A DNA stretch of 64,000 bases from Halovenus salina (GTDB lineage Archaea; Halobacteriota; Halobacteria; Halobacteriales; Haloarculaceae). The notes beneath the pieces were generated by a model that searched no databases, had not been told where the DNA came from, and saw only the letters and a list, made by a program, of their open reading frames with translations. Of the stretch, positions 24,803 to 34,282 are shown piece by piece; the first letter of the stretch is position 1; each line of letters begins with the position of its first letter. Both the position numbers and the translations under genes were made by a program. The stretch is taken from positions 744,001 to 808,000 of the forward strand of contig NZ_CP112972.1 in assembly GCF_026410925.1 (NCBI RefSeq). Reading direction: 5' to 3'.

Positions 24803-25777
24803 TCACTGCGCGAGCGGGTCCCGTTCCCAGAACTCACTGGATTTTTTCAGCTTCGGAACCCAGGTGTCGCCGTCGCGGGCCAACATTGCGACACGAGAGG
24901 CCGGGACCTGCTTGAGCTCGTCGTGTGGCAGGTACTCCTGCATCTCCTCGGCGAAGGCGACGACATCCTCGTGGTCGGGCATCGAGTCTCGGTCAAGACG
25001 CCCCCGAGAGTGACCGACGTGCATGTACGCCTTCAGCTCGATAAAATCAGCCCGCGCACGGGTACACATCGCCGCGTACCACTCGGGGTGGTGCATGTTG
25101 TGGCCGTCGGTGAGCGTCGTTCGGATTACCGTCCGTGTCTCGTCTTTCTCGGCCAGCACGTCGAGGGTCTCGATGAGTCGATCCCATGCGTCGTCGTCGA
25201 CGGCTTTAACCGTCTGGTCGAAGGTCTTCCTGTCAGCGGCGTCGACCGAGACATACAGCTGTGTGGGGTCACACTCGGCCAGTACGTCGGGTTTGGTGCC
25301 GTTCGAGACGAGGAAGGTCGTGATGTCGCGGTCGTGGAACTCCTCGATAAGTTCCGGGAGGTGTGGGTACAGCGTCGGTTCGCCGTCCAGCGAGATAGCA
25401 ACGTGGCGTGGCTCCATCGCTTCGTCGAAGCGCTCGCGAGGAACCTCCTCGTTGCCGCCAAAGCCAGAGAGCAGCTTCGTCTGGAGCTCGATAGAGGCCT
25501 CGGCCACGGCAGCGGGGTCGTCCCACTCCACGTCGCCGAGTTCGTAGGCGTGCCCGGCGTGGTCGCGCCAGCAGAACACACATCGTTCGTTACATTTGAC
25601 GACCGGTGTCATCTGGACACAGCGGTGTGATTCGATGCCGTAGAAAATATTCTTGTAGCACTTTCCCTCGCCGCGGAGGGCGTTTTTCGTCCACCCGCAG
25701 GTCTGGACGGCAGTATGATTATCATTGTGGTAGCTCGGATCGTCTACCTGTTTCGGGCCACCCTCAGAGTCGCTCAT
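24803..25777 (-). CDS. twy1: 4-demethylwyosine synthase (TYW1/Taw1), radical SAM
   Basis: 324 aa from ATG 25777 (MSDSEGGPKQ); ATG 25786 is an alternative. CNERCVFCWRD is the radical-SAM CX3CX2C cluster. An upstream Cys set (TCGW, KCYKNIFYGI, HRCVQM) fits the second cluster of TYW1. GEPTLYPHLPELIEEFHDR follows the barrel. The enzyme builds the imidazopurine ring of wyosine on G37 of tRNA-Phe from N1-methylguanosine and pyruvate. Unlike the eukaryotic enzyme it has no flavodoxin domain, as is normal in archaea. Confidence 0.94.
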   Translation of the reverse strand: MSDSEGGPKQVDDPSYHNDNHTAVQTCGWTKNALRGEGKCYKNIFYGIESHRCVQMTPVVKCNERCVFCWRDHAGHAYELGDVEWDDPAAVAEASIELQTKLLSGFGGNEEVPRERFDEAMEPRHVAISLDGEPTLYPHLPELIEEFHDRDITTFLVSNGTKPDVLAECDPTQLYVSVDAADRKTFDQTVKAVDDDAWDRLIETLDVLAEKDETRTVIRTTLTDGHNMHHPEWYAAMCTRARADFIELKAYMHVGHSRGRLDRDSMPDHEDVVAFAEEMQEYLPHDELKQVPASRVAMLARDGDTWVPKLKKSSEFWERDPLAQ

Positions 25778-25874
25778 TGGTTTCACAAGACACCTCCATA
25801 CGCTAAAACGTTCCTCTCCGCCGTGGAATCGATGTATCGCTACTGTTAAGCGACTGCTGAAGCGAGACCACAGT

Positions 25875-26966
25875 ATGGACCCGCGAGTCCGCGAACACGC
25901 CGAAACTATCGTTGATCACTCGGTAAATGTACAGGCGGGCGACGAAGTTATCCTCCAAGGAGACCCTGTCGCCGAAGACCTCATCGTCGCTATCGCCGAG
26001 CTGTGTGGCGAGCGCGGAGCGAACCTCTCGACGCGCATGAACAGCTCGCGCGTGTCTGCGGCCTACCGACGTGCAATCGATGTCGAGGATATCTCGCAGT
26101 CGGCTGTCTCGCTGGCGGCGATGGAGAACGCCGACGTCGTCATCCTCATCCGGGCAGACGAGAACACAAACGAAACAAGCGACATCGACCCCGAAAAGAC
26201 CTCTGTCCTCGCCCGCGAGAACGAGGAGCTGATGGAGGTCCGGATGGGGAAACGCTGGGTTGGGACCCAGTACCCTGCACCCGGTAACGCCCAGGACGCC
26301 GAGATGAGTACCCACGAGTACGAGGAGTTCGTCTGGAACGCCGTCAACAAAGACTGGGAGGCCATCCGAGAACACCAACAGCAGATGGTCGAGATTCTCG
26401 ACCCAGCCGAGGAGGTTCGCATCGTCTCGGGTGAGGAAACCGACGTGACGATGTCCGTCGCCGGCAACCTGACGCTGAACGACTACGGCGAGCGTAACCT
26501 TCCCGGCGGCGAGGTGTTCACCGCGCCGGTTCCCGACAGCGTCGAGGGCGAGGTACTCTTTGACAAGCCGCTGATGGCACAGGGCCGAGAGATACAGGAT
26601 GTCTATCTCAAATTCGAGGACGGCGAAGTCGTCGATTACGACGCGGCCAAAAACGAGGACGTGCTCTCGGCGGTGCTGGACACCGACGAGGGAGCGAGCC
26701 GCCTCGGTGAGCTCGGTATCGGGATGAACCGCGACATCGACCAGTTCACCTACAATATGCTGTTCGACGAGAAGATGGGCGATACGGTCCACATGGCACT
26801 CGGTCGTGCCTACGGCGACACTGTGGGCGAAGACAACGAGACAAACGAGAGTGCGATGCACATGGACATGATCGTCGACATGAGTGAGGATTCGCGTATC
26901 GAGGTCGACGGTGAGGTCGTCCAGCGCGACGGGACCTTCCGTTTCGAGGACGGCTTCGAAGAGTAG
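25875..26966 (+). CDS. Aminopeptidase, M29 family
   Basis: 363 aa. The catalytic signatures of the M29 (AmpS/thermophilic aminopeptidase) family are present: NLPGGEVFTAPV with metal ligand Glu, GDTVHMALGRAYGDT with His and Tyr, and MHMDMIVDMSED with His and Asp ligands. It is a cytosolic dimetal exopeptidase that would process peptides, such as those brought in by the dipeptide transporter nearby. ATG 25875 begins MDPRVREHAETIVDHSV, the usual family N-terminus. Confidence 0.93.
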   Translation: MDPRVREHAETIVDHSVNVQAGDEVILQGDPVAEDLIVAIAELCGERGANLSTRMNSSRVSAAYRRAIDVEDISQSAVSLAAMENADVVILIRADENTNETSDIDPEKTSVLARENEELMEVRMGKRWVGTQYPAPGNAQDAEMSTHEYEEFVWNAVNKDWEAIREHQQQMVEILDPAEEVRIVSGEETDVTMSVAGNLTLNDYGERNLPGGEVFTAPVPDSVEGEVLFDKPLMAQGREIQDVYLKFEDGEVVDYDAAKNEDVLSAVLDTDEGASRLGELGIGMNRDIDQFTYNMLFDEKMGDTVHMALGRAYGDTVGEDNETNESAMHMDMIVDMSEDSRIEVDGEVVQRDGTFRFEDGFEE

Positions 26967-27020
26967 TCACAGGCAATCGCCAGAGGCAAATAGACGCCAG
27001 CGAGTATACTCGCTCAGAGT

Positions 27021-28772
27021 ATGTTCCTCGCGATGCGTGGGGAGGTCGAGGCCGAACTCGAAGATGCGCTCTCGACGCTCGACTTTCCCACAGACGACCT
27101 CGGTATCGAACAACCGCCGGACGATGTCGACGCCGTGCTGGCATCGAGCGTCGCCTTCCGGCTGGCTGGAGAGGCCGGTGCGCCGCCACCCAAGGTGGCC
27201 GGCGATATCGTCGACGCCTTCGACGCCGGTTCGTGTGAGTACATCGAGACCGTCGCTGCGAACGGTCCGTACGTCAATTTCCTGCCGAGTGAGGCGTACT
27301 TCGCCGGAACTGTCGAGGCTGGACAGGCCGAAGAGTACGGACAGCTGCCCGACCAAGAGACGAGCGTCGTCGTCGAGCACACGAGCGCGAACCCGACTGG
27401 ACCCGTCCACGTCGGGCGTGCGCGGAACCCGATTGTCGGTGACGCGCTCGCGAACCTGATCGAATACGCCGGGTACGATGTCGACCGCCACTACTACGTC
27501 AACGACGCCGGCCGTCAGATTGCCGTGTTCACCTGGGCCTACGAGACCTTCGACGAGGCGGACCTGCCCGAACCCGAGCGGGACCGCGTCGAGTACGACA
27601 TGGTCCGGTACTACCGGAAAGGGAACACCGTCCTCGAAGAGGGCGACGAGGAGACAGTCGAGGAAGCCGAGGCAGAGGTACAGTCCATCATCCAGGGACT
27701 CGAAGCGGGCGACGAGGAGACCTACGAGCGCGTCGGCGAGGTTGTGGACACGGTACTAGGCGGCATGCGGGAGTGTCTCGAACGCCTGCCCGCCGAGTTC
27801 GACGAGTTCGTCAAGGAGACGCGGTTCATCGAAGACGGCTCGACAGAGGAAATCGCAGCAGAGCTAAAAGAAAGCGAGCATGCAGTCTACGAGGACGACG
27901 CCTGGCAACTCGACCTGACCGAGTGGGATATCGACAAGAATTTTGTCTTTCTGCGCTCGGACGGCACCTCCCTGTACACCACTCGGGACCTGGCTCATCA
28001 CGAGTGGAAGTTCGAGAACTACGACGAGGCCGTAACGGTTCTCGGGGAGGGGCACGGTCTCCAAGCACAACAGTTGCAGGCCGCACTCGAGACTCTCGGC
28101 AACGACACCGGCGCGCTGGAGCAGGTGTTACACGGTTGGGTCAATCTGCCCGGCGGCGACTCGATGTCGACGCGTGAGGGGACGGGTATCATGCTCGACG
28201 ACTTGCTTGACGAGGCAATCGAGCGCGCCCGCAACGAGGTCGAGACCCGGATGGACGACCGGATTCGGAAAGACGACCTCACCGAGGACGATATCGAGCG
28301 CATCGCCCGGCAGGTCGGCGTCGGTGCGGTCCGGTACGACATCGTCGCCAAGCAGCCGACCAAAGCCATCACCTTCGAGTGGGACCGTGCGCTTGATTTC
28401 GAGGCCCAGTCTGCGCCGTACGTTCAGTACGTTCACGCACGTGCGTGTGGTATCCTCGACGAAGCCGACCAGGCCCCGGCGACAGAGATAGACGCCACGC
28501 TCCTCGACAGCGACCCAGAGCGTACCCTGTTGCGGGAGATTGCGCGATTCCCCGCGGTCATTGAGGAGGGCGCAATCGAGCGGACTCCCCACATCGTCGC
28601 GACGTACACCCGTGACTTTGCCGAGGCGTTTAATTCCTTCTACAGGGAGTGTCCGGTCGTCGATGCACCCGAGGACGTACGGGACGCGCGGCTCGCCCTC
28701 GTCGTCGCAGCGCGGAACACGATTGCGAACGCTCTCGACGTACTCGGAGTCGAAGCACCCGAATCGATGTAA
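27021..28772 (+). CDS. argS: Arginyl-tRNA synthetase
   Basis: 583 aa. The Arg-specific N-terminal additional domain spans residues 1 to about 95. The HIGH-type motif is [17 protein letters not shown], and [10 protein letters not shown] follows. SMSTREGTG takes the KMSKS place. The C-terminal anticodon-binding domain contains [12 protein letters not shown] and [17 protein letters not shown]. The enzyme charges tRNA-Arg in the cytosol. The length matches archaeal ArgS. It follows the aminopeptidase by 54 nt and may be cotranscribed. Confidence 0.97.
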   Translation: MFLAMRGEVEAELEDALSTLDFPTDDLGIEQPPDDVDAVLASSVAFRLAGEAGAPPPKVAGDIVDAFDAGSCEYIETVAANGPYVNFLPSEAYFAGTVEAGQAEEYGQLPDQETSVVVEHTSANPTGPVHVGRARNPIVGDALANLIEYAGYDVDRHYYVNDAGRQIAVFTWAYETFDEADLPEPERDRVEYDMVRYYRKGNTVLEEGDEETVEEAEAEVQSIIQGLEAGDEETYERVGEVVDTVLGGMRECLERLPAEFDEFVKETRFIEDGSTEEIAAELKESEHAVYEDDAWQLDLTEWDIDKNFVFLRSDGTSLYTTRDLAHHEWKFENYDEAVTVLGEGHGLQAQQLQAALETLGNDTGALEQVLHGWVNLPGGDSMSTREGTGIMLDDLLDEAIERARNEVETRMDDRIRKDDLTEDDIERIARQVGVGAVRYDIVAKQPTKAITFEWDRALDFEAQSAPYVQYVHARACGILDEADQAPATEIDATLLDSDPERTLLREIARFPAVIEEGAIERTPHIVATYTRDFAEAFNSFYRECPVVDAPEDVRDARLALVVAARNTIANALDVLGVEAPESM

Positions 28773-28831
28773 CTTTCGCTGTTGCTACGGAGTGTCTGAA
28801 AAGAAAGCCCCGTAAAGGGCAGAATCCCTGC

Positions 28832-28999
28832 TTACAGGTCGCGCGGCTGCACCGTTTTGCGGTCGTTCTCCTCGGCACGTCGGGCTGCGTCTGCGAGAAG
28901 GTCTTCGACCTCCTCGTCGAGGGCATCGTAGAAGTCCGACGCAACGTTCATATCATCCAACTCTTCTTTGACAGCAGCTTTGACGATTAGGTCTGCCAT
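28832..28999 (-). CDS. DUF1931-type histone-fold protein, 55 aa
   Basis: The ATG at 28999 gives MADLIVKAAVKEELDDMNVASDFYDALDE and ends KTVQPRDL. This is the compact DUF1931 pattern: MADLIVK start, an acidic middle helix, and AARRAEENDRKTVQPRDL resembling the end of a histone fold. A TTATAAA box lies about 27 nt upstream on the minus strand. Related archaeal proteins adopt a histone-like fold, but DNA binding is not established for this one. It converges with argS. Confidence 0.88.
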   Translation of the reverse strand: MADLIVKAAVKEELDDMNVASDFYDALDEEVEDLLADAARRAEENDRKTVQPRDL

Positions 29000-29023
29000 A
29001 CAGGGGAATTTTCCAGAGGGTTG

Positions 29024-29030
29024 TTTATAA
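29024..29030 (-). promoter_or_regulatory. TATA box of the DUF1931 gene
   Basis: TTATAAA on the minus strand is centred 28 nt before ATG 28999, the classical spacing for a leaderless transcript. Confidence 0.6.
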
Positions 29031-29255
29031 GTTTTCCCGTTTTCCTGCGTTATAGCCGCTGTGAGCGGAGTTGCGGCAAAGATGTATGTGTGGCTTCACC
29101 GAGCGAGAATGTGTGTCACATGACAGGCACAACTAGTGACTAACACCCCAACACATCAGAAATAGAACAACCGCTCTGGTCGATACCCTTGTTGTTTCCA
29201 ACGTAGCCCCGTCTGTTCGCGCTGGTTGTGAAAATCTCGGAACTACAACCGCAAG

Positions 29256-29268
29256 ATTATTATTATAG
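29256..29268 (+). promoter_or_regulatory. TATA box of the zinc transporter operon
   Basis: ATTATTATTATAG has its TATTATAG part 23-30 nt before ATG 29291. A perfect inverted repeat TGTCA-CA-TGACA at 29114-29125 lies about 140 nt further upstream. Its link to metal control is unproven. Nothing else is visible in 29000-29255. Confidence 0.5.
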
Positions 29269-29290
29269 TGCCTTGTTTTATTAATTGAGC

Positions 29291-30421
29291 ATGAACCTCA
29301 CCAGACGAAGACTGCTATCCGGAGTTGCCGGTGCCGGGACGACTGCCGCCCTCGCCGGCTGTATCGGCGGCGATTCAGACGACAGTACAGGGTCGAGTGG
29401 GACAACTGCGGAGGCGTCGTTTTTCGTGTTCGGAGATATCATGAGTCGGGTCGCCGGCGAGACAGCCGATGGAAGCCTGCTTGTGCCAGTCGGTCAACAC
29501 GGCCACGGCTGGGAGCCCGGTGCGAGCATCCGTCAGGACATCCGAGAGGCAGACCTGTTCGTCCACGGCATGCCCGACTTCCAGCCCTGGGCCGACGACA
29601 TCAGGACCGACCTCGAAGCCGACAACGCAGACGTGACCTCTCTTGAGATCAGCCGTGATATCGGTCTGTTGGAAGCCGGCGGCGGCGGACACGACCACGC
29701 TGAGGAAGGCGAGAGCCACAACGAGGAGGACAACCACGACGATCACAACGAAGAAGACAGCCACGACCACGACGAGGATGAACATCACGACGATCACAAC
29801 GAAGAAGACAGCCACGACCACGACGAGGATGAACATCACGACGATCACGACGAAGATGACAACCACGACGGCCACGACCACGGATCTGGGATGGACCCCC
29901 ATTTCTGGATGGACCCGCTCCGAGTGAAAACTGCAGTCGACAACGCGAGCCAGGGGCTCGCCGAAGTGGACCCCGAAAATGAAGAGGTCTACGCCGAAAA
30001 CGCCGAGGAACTCAAAAGCGACCTCGACGACCTCCACGAGCAGATAGAGGCGATGGTCGCCGACGCCTCGACCAACGTCATCCTCGTCGCGGGACACAAC
30101 TCCTTCCAGTATTTCAGCGCTCGCTACGGCATCGAGGTTGCAGCGCTCACCAACGTCTCACCCGACGACCGCCCGACCCTCGAAGACAGACAACAGGCAC
30201 AAGAGGTCATCGACCGCCACGACCTGCAGTACATCTGTGCCGACCCACTCGAATCACAGCAGGCGGCCACACAGCTCGTTGGAGACACCGACGCCCAGGA
30301 GGTGCTGTCGCTGACGGCGATGCCCGGACTCACCGACGACTGGGAGAGCGAGGGATGGGGGTACATCGAGGTCATGGAAAACGTAAACCTTCCAACCCTC
30401 GAACGAGTACTTGACGCATAA
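29291..30421 (+). CDS. znuA: Zinc/manganese ABC transporter substrate-binding protein (ZnuA family), Tat lipoprotein
   Basis: 376 aa from ATG 29291. The Tat signal is TRRRLLSGVAGAGT and the lipobox is LAGC. The ZnuA domain has metal-ligand His residues at GQHGHGWEPGAS, MDPHFWMDPLRV and GHNSFQYFSARYGI, with Asp in the CADPLESQ region. A His/Asp/Glu-rich loop of about 65 residues is inserted before the second ligand, where ZnuA proteins carry a metal-chaperone loop. The stop overlaps the ATG of the ATPase gene by one base. A TTG at 29285 is an unlikely start. Confidence 0.93.
   Translation: MNLTRRRLLSGVAGAGTTAALAGCIGGDSDDSTGSSGTTAEASFFVFGDIMSRVAGETADGSLLVPVGQHGHGWEPGASIRQDIREADLFVHGMPDFQPWADDIRTDLEADNADVTSLEISRDIGLLEAGGGGHDHAEEGESHNEEDNHDDHNEEDSHDHDEDEHHDDHNEEDSHDHDEDEHHDDHDEDDNHDGHDHGSGMDPHFWMDPLRVKTAVDNASQGLAEVDPENEEVYAENAEELKSDLDDLHEQIEAMVADASTNVILVAGHNSFQYFSARYGIEVAALTNVSPDDRPTLEDRQQAQEVIDRHDLQYICADPLESQQAATQLVGDTDAQEVLSLTAMPGLTDDWESEGWGYIEVMENVNLPTLERVLDA
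29735..29836 (+). repeat. Two 51-bp tandem repeats in the His-rich loop of znuA
   Basis: Two identical 51-bp units (29735-29785 and 29786-29836) and a partial third encode HDDHNEEDSHDHDEDEH. Exact identity at DNA level points to recent expansion. Copy number sets how many His/Asp ligands the loop offers. Confidence 0.93.
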
Positions 30422-31158
30422 TGGCCGTCATCGAAGTCCGAGATGTCGCGTTCGCCTACGCCGACCGGCCGGTCGTCGACGGCGTCTCACTCGACGTCGA
30501 AGCGGGCGAGTTCCTCGGCCTCGTTGGTCCCAACGGGTCGGGCAAGACGACGCTTCTTGAGCTAATGATCGGGCTCCGTCACCCCGACAGCGGGTCGATT
30601 AGCCTGTTCGGTGCGCCGGCATCGAGTGCGACACACGGCGACCGCGTCGGCTATGTCCCACAGGACGTGGCGAACGCGAAAAACGAGATGCCGATCACCG
30701 TCAGAGAGGCCGTCCGGATGGGACGGTACCCACGGAAGCTGTTCGGTCGGTTCTCTGAGACAGACCACGCCGCCGTCGAGGAGGCCCTCGAACGGGTGGA
30801 GATAACCGACCTCGCCGACCGGCGTGTGGGGCGGCTCTCGGGTGGACAGCGCCAGCGCGTCTTCATCGCCCGGGCACTTGCAGCCGACGCGGACCTGCTT
30901 GCACTCGACGAGCCGACCGTCGGTGTCGACGCGGAGTCCCGCGGAGCATTCTACGACCTGCTCAATGAACTCAACGAAGACGGAATGACAATCGTCCTCA
31001 TCGAACACGATATTGGCGTCGTCACGACACACGCCTCCAAGATTGCCTGTCTCAACCGCGAGCTGTTCTTCCACGGCGACCCCGAGACGTTCGTCGAGAC
31101 CGACGCACTTGGAAACGCGTACGGCGACTCACAGTCGGTCCTCCAGCACAATCACTAA
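30421..31158 (+). CDS. znuC: Zinc/manganese ABC transporter ATPase (ZnuC family)
   Basis: 245 aa. Walker A is GPNGSGKTT, Q-loop is YVPQDV, signature is LSGGQRQRVFIARAL, Walker B is LLALDEPTVGVD, and the switch His is in LIEHDIG. Gene order A-C-B with 1-nt and 2-nt junctions makes a tight operon. It powers uptake of the metal bound by ZnuA. Confidence 0.94.
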   Translation: MAVIEVRDVAFAYADRPVVDGVSLDVEAGEFLGLVGPNGSGKTTLLELMIGLRHPDSGSISLFGAPASSATHGDRVGYVPQDVANAKNEMPITVREAVRMGRYPRKLFGRFSETDHAAVEEALERVEITDLADRRVGRLSGGQRQRVFIARALAADADLLALDEPTVGVDAESRGAFYDLLNELNEDGMTIVLIEHDIGVVTTHASKIACLNRELFFHGDPETFVETDALGNAYGDSQSVLQHNH

Positions 31159-31160
31159 CG

Positions 31161-32171
31161 ATGGTCCAAATACATATCCCAACTGCTGGCGCTCTCAGCA
31201 CACAGAGCACGATAGACCGCATTGTCGAGGCTGTTCTCGACGGTTTCTGGGGTCATATCATGGACGTTGTCGCCGACGTGACCGGCATTGACGTGTTGGG
31301 GTTCCCGTTCATGCAACGGGCCTACCTCGCAGCAATCTGTATCGCGTTTATTGGCCCGCTCGTCGGGAGCTTCCTCGTCCACCGAGAGATGGCGATGATT
31401 GGCGACACGCTCGCACACTCGGCGTTCGCCGGTGTGGCGGCCGGGCTGTTCGTCAACGCCACCTTCGGTGTGACCGTGCCGCCGCTTTTGACTGCACTCG
31501 TCGTCGCGGCAGTTGCCGCGTTGCTTGTCCAGACCCTAGTCGACTACGCCGGGGCTTACCACGACACCTCCTTGGCTATCGTGTTGGCCGGCTCGTTCGC
31601 TGTCGGGAGCGTTCTCATCACGGCGACTGATGGCGGCATTGCTGTTGGAATCAATGCCTATCTCTTCGGGTCACTCGCCACGGTCACCCGGGTCAATGCG
31701 GCGATTTTACTCGCCCTGAGTCTCGTCGTCGGCGTCGGTGTCTCGGTCGCCTACCGTCCACTGGTGTATATCACATTCGACGAGGTGGGTGCACGGGCCG
31801 CTGGCCTCAGTGTCAGTCGGTACAATCAGCTACTCGCAGTGTTGACCGCCGTTGTCGTCGTCGCCGCGATGCAGATTATGGGTGTGATCCTGGTCGCGGC
31901 GATGCTCGTCGTTCCGGTGGCTGCTGCCACGTCGGTTCGTGGCTTCAAGCGGTCAGTCGCCGGCGCGGTCTGTGCCGGGCTCTTCTCAACGGTAACCGGC
32001 GTCACGCTGTCCTATCACTACGATGTGGCTGCTGGCGGGACGATTGTCCTGGTCGCTATCGCGGTCTATGCTGCCGCCACTGTTGGCGAGCGTGCCCGCC
32101 ACCGCGTTTCGGCGACAGGCGAGACAGTCACACCACCAGCGACATCCGACGGCGGAGCAGGCAAAGAGTAA
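31161..32171 (+). CDS. znuB: Zinc/manganese ABC transporter permease (ZnuB family)
   Basis: 336 aa. Eight or nine hydrophobic segments, with the family motif GDTLAHSAFAGVAAGL after the first two. The conserved block VAAMQIMGVILVAAMLVVPVAAAT is followed by a Gly-rich final helix. The N-terminus carries an amphipathic stretch of about 50 residues before helix 1. The C-terminal tail is polar. It is the membrane channel of the transporter. Confidence 0.94.
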   Translation: MVQIHIPTAGALSTQSTIDRIVEAVLDGFWGHIMDVVADVTGIDVLGFPFMQRAYLAAICIAFIGPLVGSFLVHREMAMIGDTLAHSAFAGVAAGLFVNATFGVTVPPLLTALVVAAVAALLVQTLVDYAGAYHDTSLAIVLAGSFAVGSVLITATDGGIAVGINAYLFGSLATVTRVNAAILLALSLVVGVGVSVAYRPLVYITFDEVGARAAGLSVSRYNQLLAVLTAVVVVAAMQIMGVILVAAMLVVPVAAATSVRGFKRSVAGAVCAGLFSTVTGVTLSYHYDVAAGGTIVLVAIAVYAAATVGERARHRVSATGETVTPPATSDGGAGKE

Positions 32172-32234
32172 GAAAGTTGGCTGTTACCAACCCGTTTCGT
32201 AGTGCCTATGCCGGAGCACTCGTGAGAGAGAGGT

Positions 32235-33068
32235 ATGACAGATGAATCACATCGGGCGGCAACCGCCGAGCGGGCGGCCCGCGCCGGTGGCGTTGTTGCA
32301 CGAGGGACCTTTCGGGATGGGGTCACCCCAGAGACAAAAGGCGACAAAAACGACCTTGTCAGTACGGCCGACAGGGACGCACAGCTCCAGGTCATCTCGA
32401 CGATCTCACAGGAGTTCCCGGGCGCAACACTGGTCTGTGAGGAGGAGGTCGAACCCGTCGACGCCGGCAGCGGCCTCTCGCTTGTCGACAGCGTCCCAGA
32501 GACGGGCGACGCCTGGGTCGTCGACCCAATCGACGGCACGGGGAACTATCTCCGGGGCATCCAGTTCTGGAGTACCGTCGTCGCCGCGGTGACAGACGGC
32601 GAACCGGTCGCCGTCGCGACGTACATGCCGGCGCTCGAAGATATCTACACCGCCGGTCCCGAGAGTGTGACTCGCAACGATACAACGATGCAGGTGAGCG
32701 ACCGCGAGGACCCCGAGACGTTCGCGGTCGGATTCAACGGCTGGTGGCCGGTGACCGGCCGCAGCGAGTGGACGCCGCTGTTTGAGGGGACTATCGAGCA
32801 GTTCGGCGACATCCGACGGTTCGGGGCAATGCAGGGCGCGCTCGCACTCGTGGCGTCGGGGGGTCTCGACGCGGCGTTCATGCCGACGCGACCCCAGCCC
32901 TGGGACTCGCTTGCCGGCGTCCATCTGGTCCGGGAGGCGGGAGGAATGGCGACAGACGTGTACGGTGACCGCTGGCACGTCGACAGCGAGGGACTTGTCG
33001 TCTCGAACGGGAACGCACACGACCGATTGCTCGAGACGATTCAGGACGGTATCGGTCTGGAAGTCTGA
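32235..33068 (+). CDS. Inositol monophosphatase-family sugar or nucleotide phosphatase
   Basis: 277 aa. The metal and phosphate sites of the IMPase/FBPase superfamily are present: VCEEEVEP, WVVDPIDGTGNY and QPWDSLAGVHLVREAGG. The substrate may be inositol phosphate, fructose-1,6-bisphosphate, PAP or NADP; sequence alone does not decide. A second IMPase domain lies in the fusion at 37916. It starts 63 nt after znuB, and dependence on that operon is uncertain. Confidence 0.9.
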   Translation: MTDESHRAATAERAARAGGVVARGTFRDGVTPETKGDKNDLVSTADRDAQLQVISTISQEFPGATLVCEEEVEPVDAGSGLSLVDSVPETGDAWVVDPIDGTGNYLRGIQFWSTVVAAVTDGEPVAVATYMPALEDIYTAGPESVTRNDTTMQVSDREDPETFAVGFNGWWPVTGRSEWTPLFEGTIEQFGDIRRFGAMQGALALVASGGLDAAFMPTRPQPWDSLAGVHLVREAGGMATDVYGDRWHVDSEGLVVSNGNAHDRLLETIQDGIGLEV

Positions 33069-33132
33069 GGTGTGTGCGGGCCGGGCACACGAGACCACAA
33101 TATAAAAACCGTCGGCCCACCGCCTTCCCAGT

Positions 33133-34281
33133 ATGGACCTGCTGGACCGATACGACGTGAGTCCCGAGCTGGCGTGGGTGACGGCGTTCGTTGGCGCTGT
33201 AGTCGCAGTCGTCGGCGGCGCACTCGCCTTCCCACAGCGCGTGTACGACGAGGTTCTCTGGCGATACTTCATCGGCCCCGTCCGTGTGGACGCGACCGAG
33301 TACGACTGTCTCGTCTACGACAAAGGAAGCGCCGAGATGCTGACCTCCGAGGCGACCTCCTGTGTCGCTGACGCCAACCAGTTCGTCGTCACCGAGGGGT
33401 ATACCGTCACCTCCACAGCCGGCTACATCGGGATTCTCGTGTTCATGCTCGCAGGCATCTATCTCCTGCTCGACCGCTTCAGCCTCCGTCCACACCGTGG
33501 CTTTTTCTACTCGCTGTTCCCGTTCATGCTCTTTGGCGGCGTCCTGCGAACGGTTGAGGACAGCTTCATCGCAGCCATAGATGCCGGTGTGACGCCGGGA
33601 CTCGAGTATCCGGTCAGTGCGCTCCTCATCAGCCCCTTCATCTACTTCACCGTCTTCGCTATGGCCCTCGGGTCGTTCCTGCTGGGGAAGTTCCTGCACG
33701 GCCGAGAGCTGACAGCAACCTGGACACGACCGATTGCCGGGGCCGGAGCGACCGTGCTTACGGTCTCGTTTGTCTATCTCGTCGCCCTCTCTGTGACGAC
33801 AGATTACGTCTCGCTGTACCCAGGCATCCTGGCTGTCACGCTCGGCGTTGCAACTCTCTGTACGGTCGGCGTCTACTACCTGGCAGATAGAGTCGCGCCG
33901 TGGGTCCACGAGGGGACCGGCCGCATGGGGCTGGTCGTCATCTGGGCCCACGCCGTCGACGGGGCGGCGAACGTCCTCGCCAATGATTGGACACAGGTCT
34001 GGCACGGGCTCGATTACGGCGCGAAACACCCGTTCAATCAGTTCGTGATGAGCACGACGAACAGCCTCCAGGGCGGGACAGAGATTCTGGGCACCTACGT
34101 CGGTGAGGCGTGGCCGTTCCTGCTGGTGAAACTCGCAGCCCCGGTGTTGATTCTCGCGCTGTTCGACAAGCAGTTCATGGACGAAAGTCCGCGCTTTGCG
34201 GTCATGTTGCTCGGCGCAGTGGTCGCAGTCGGTCTCGGACCGGGAACCCGCGATATGGTCAGAGTCGCACTCGGCATCTGA
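33133..34281 (+). CDS. DUF63 family membrane protein
   Basis: 382 aa with about eight membrane helices. Typical DUF63 features are LLDRFSLRPHRGFFYSLFPFMLFGGVLRTVEDS, FIYFTVF and WAHAVDGAANVLANDW. The family is archaeal and its function is unknown; the conserved Arg, Glu and Asp residues inside helices suggest a transport or enzymatic site. ATG 33133 lies about 25 nt after the TATA-like ATATAAAAA at 33100. It converges with the YcaO gene. Confidence 0.9.
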   Translation: MDLLDRYDVSPELAWVTAFVGAVVAVVGGALAFPQRVYDEVLWRYFIGPVRVDATEYDCLVYDKGSAEMLTSEATSCVADANQFVVTEGYTVTSTAGYIGILVFMLAGIYLLLDRFSLRPHRGFFYSLFPFMLFGGVLRTVEDSFIAAIDAGVTPGLEYPVSALLISPFIYFTVFAMALGSFLLGKFLHGRELTATWTRPIAGAGATVLTVSFVYLVALSVTTDYVSLYPGILAVTLGVATLCTVGVYYLADRVAPWVHEGTGRMGLVVIWAHAVDGAANVLANDWTQVWHGLDYGAKHPFNQFVMSTTNSLQGGTEILGTYVGEAWPFLLVKLAAPVLILALFDKQFMDESPRFAVMLLGAVVAVGLGPGTRDMVRVALGI

Positions 34282-34282
34282 A

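Noticed and set aside
24188..25630. 480-codon open frame antisense to cyclophilin and twy1
   Set aside because: It spans two well-identified genes and their gap; it is a shadow frame.
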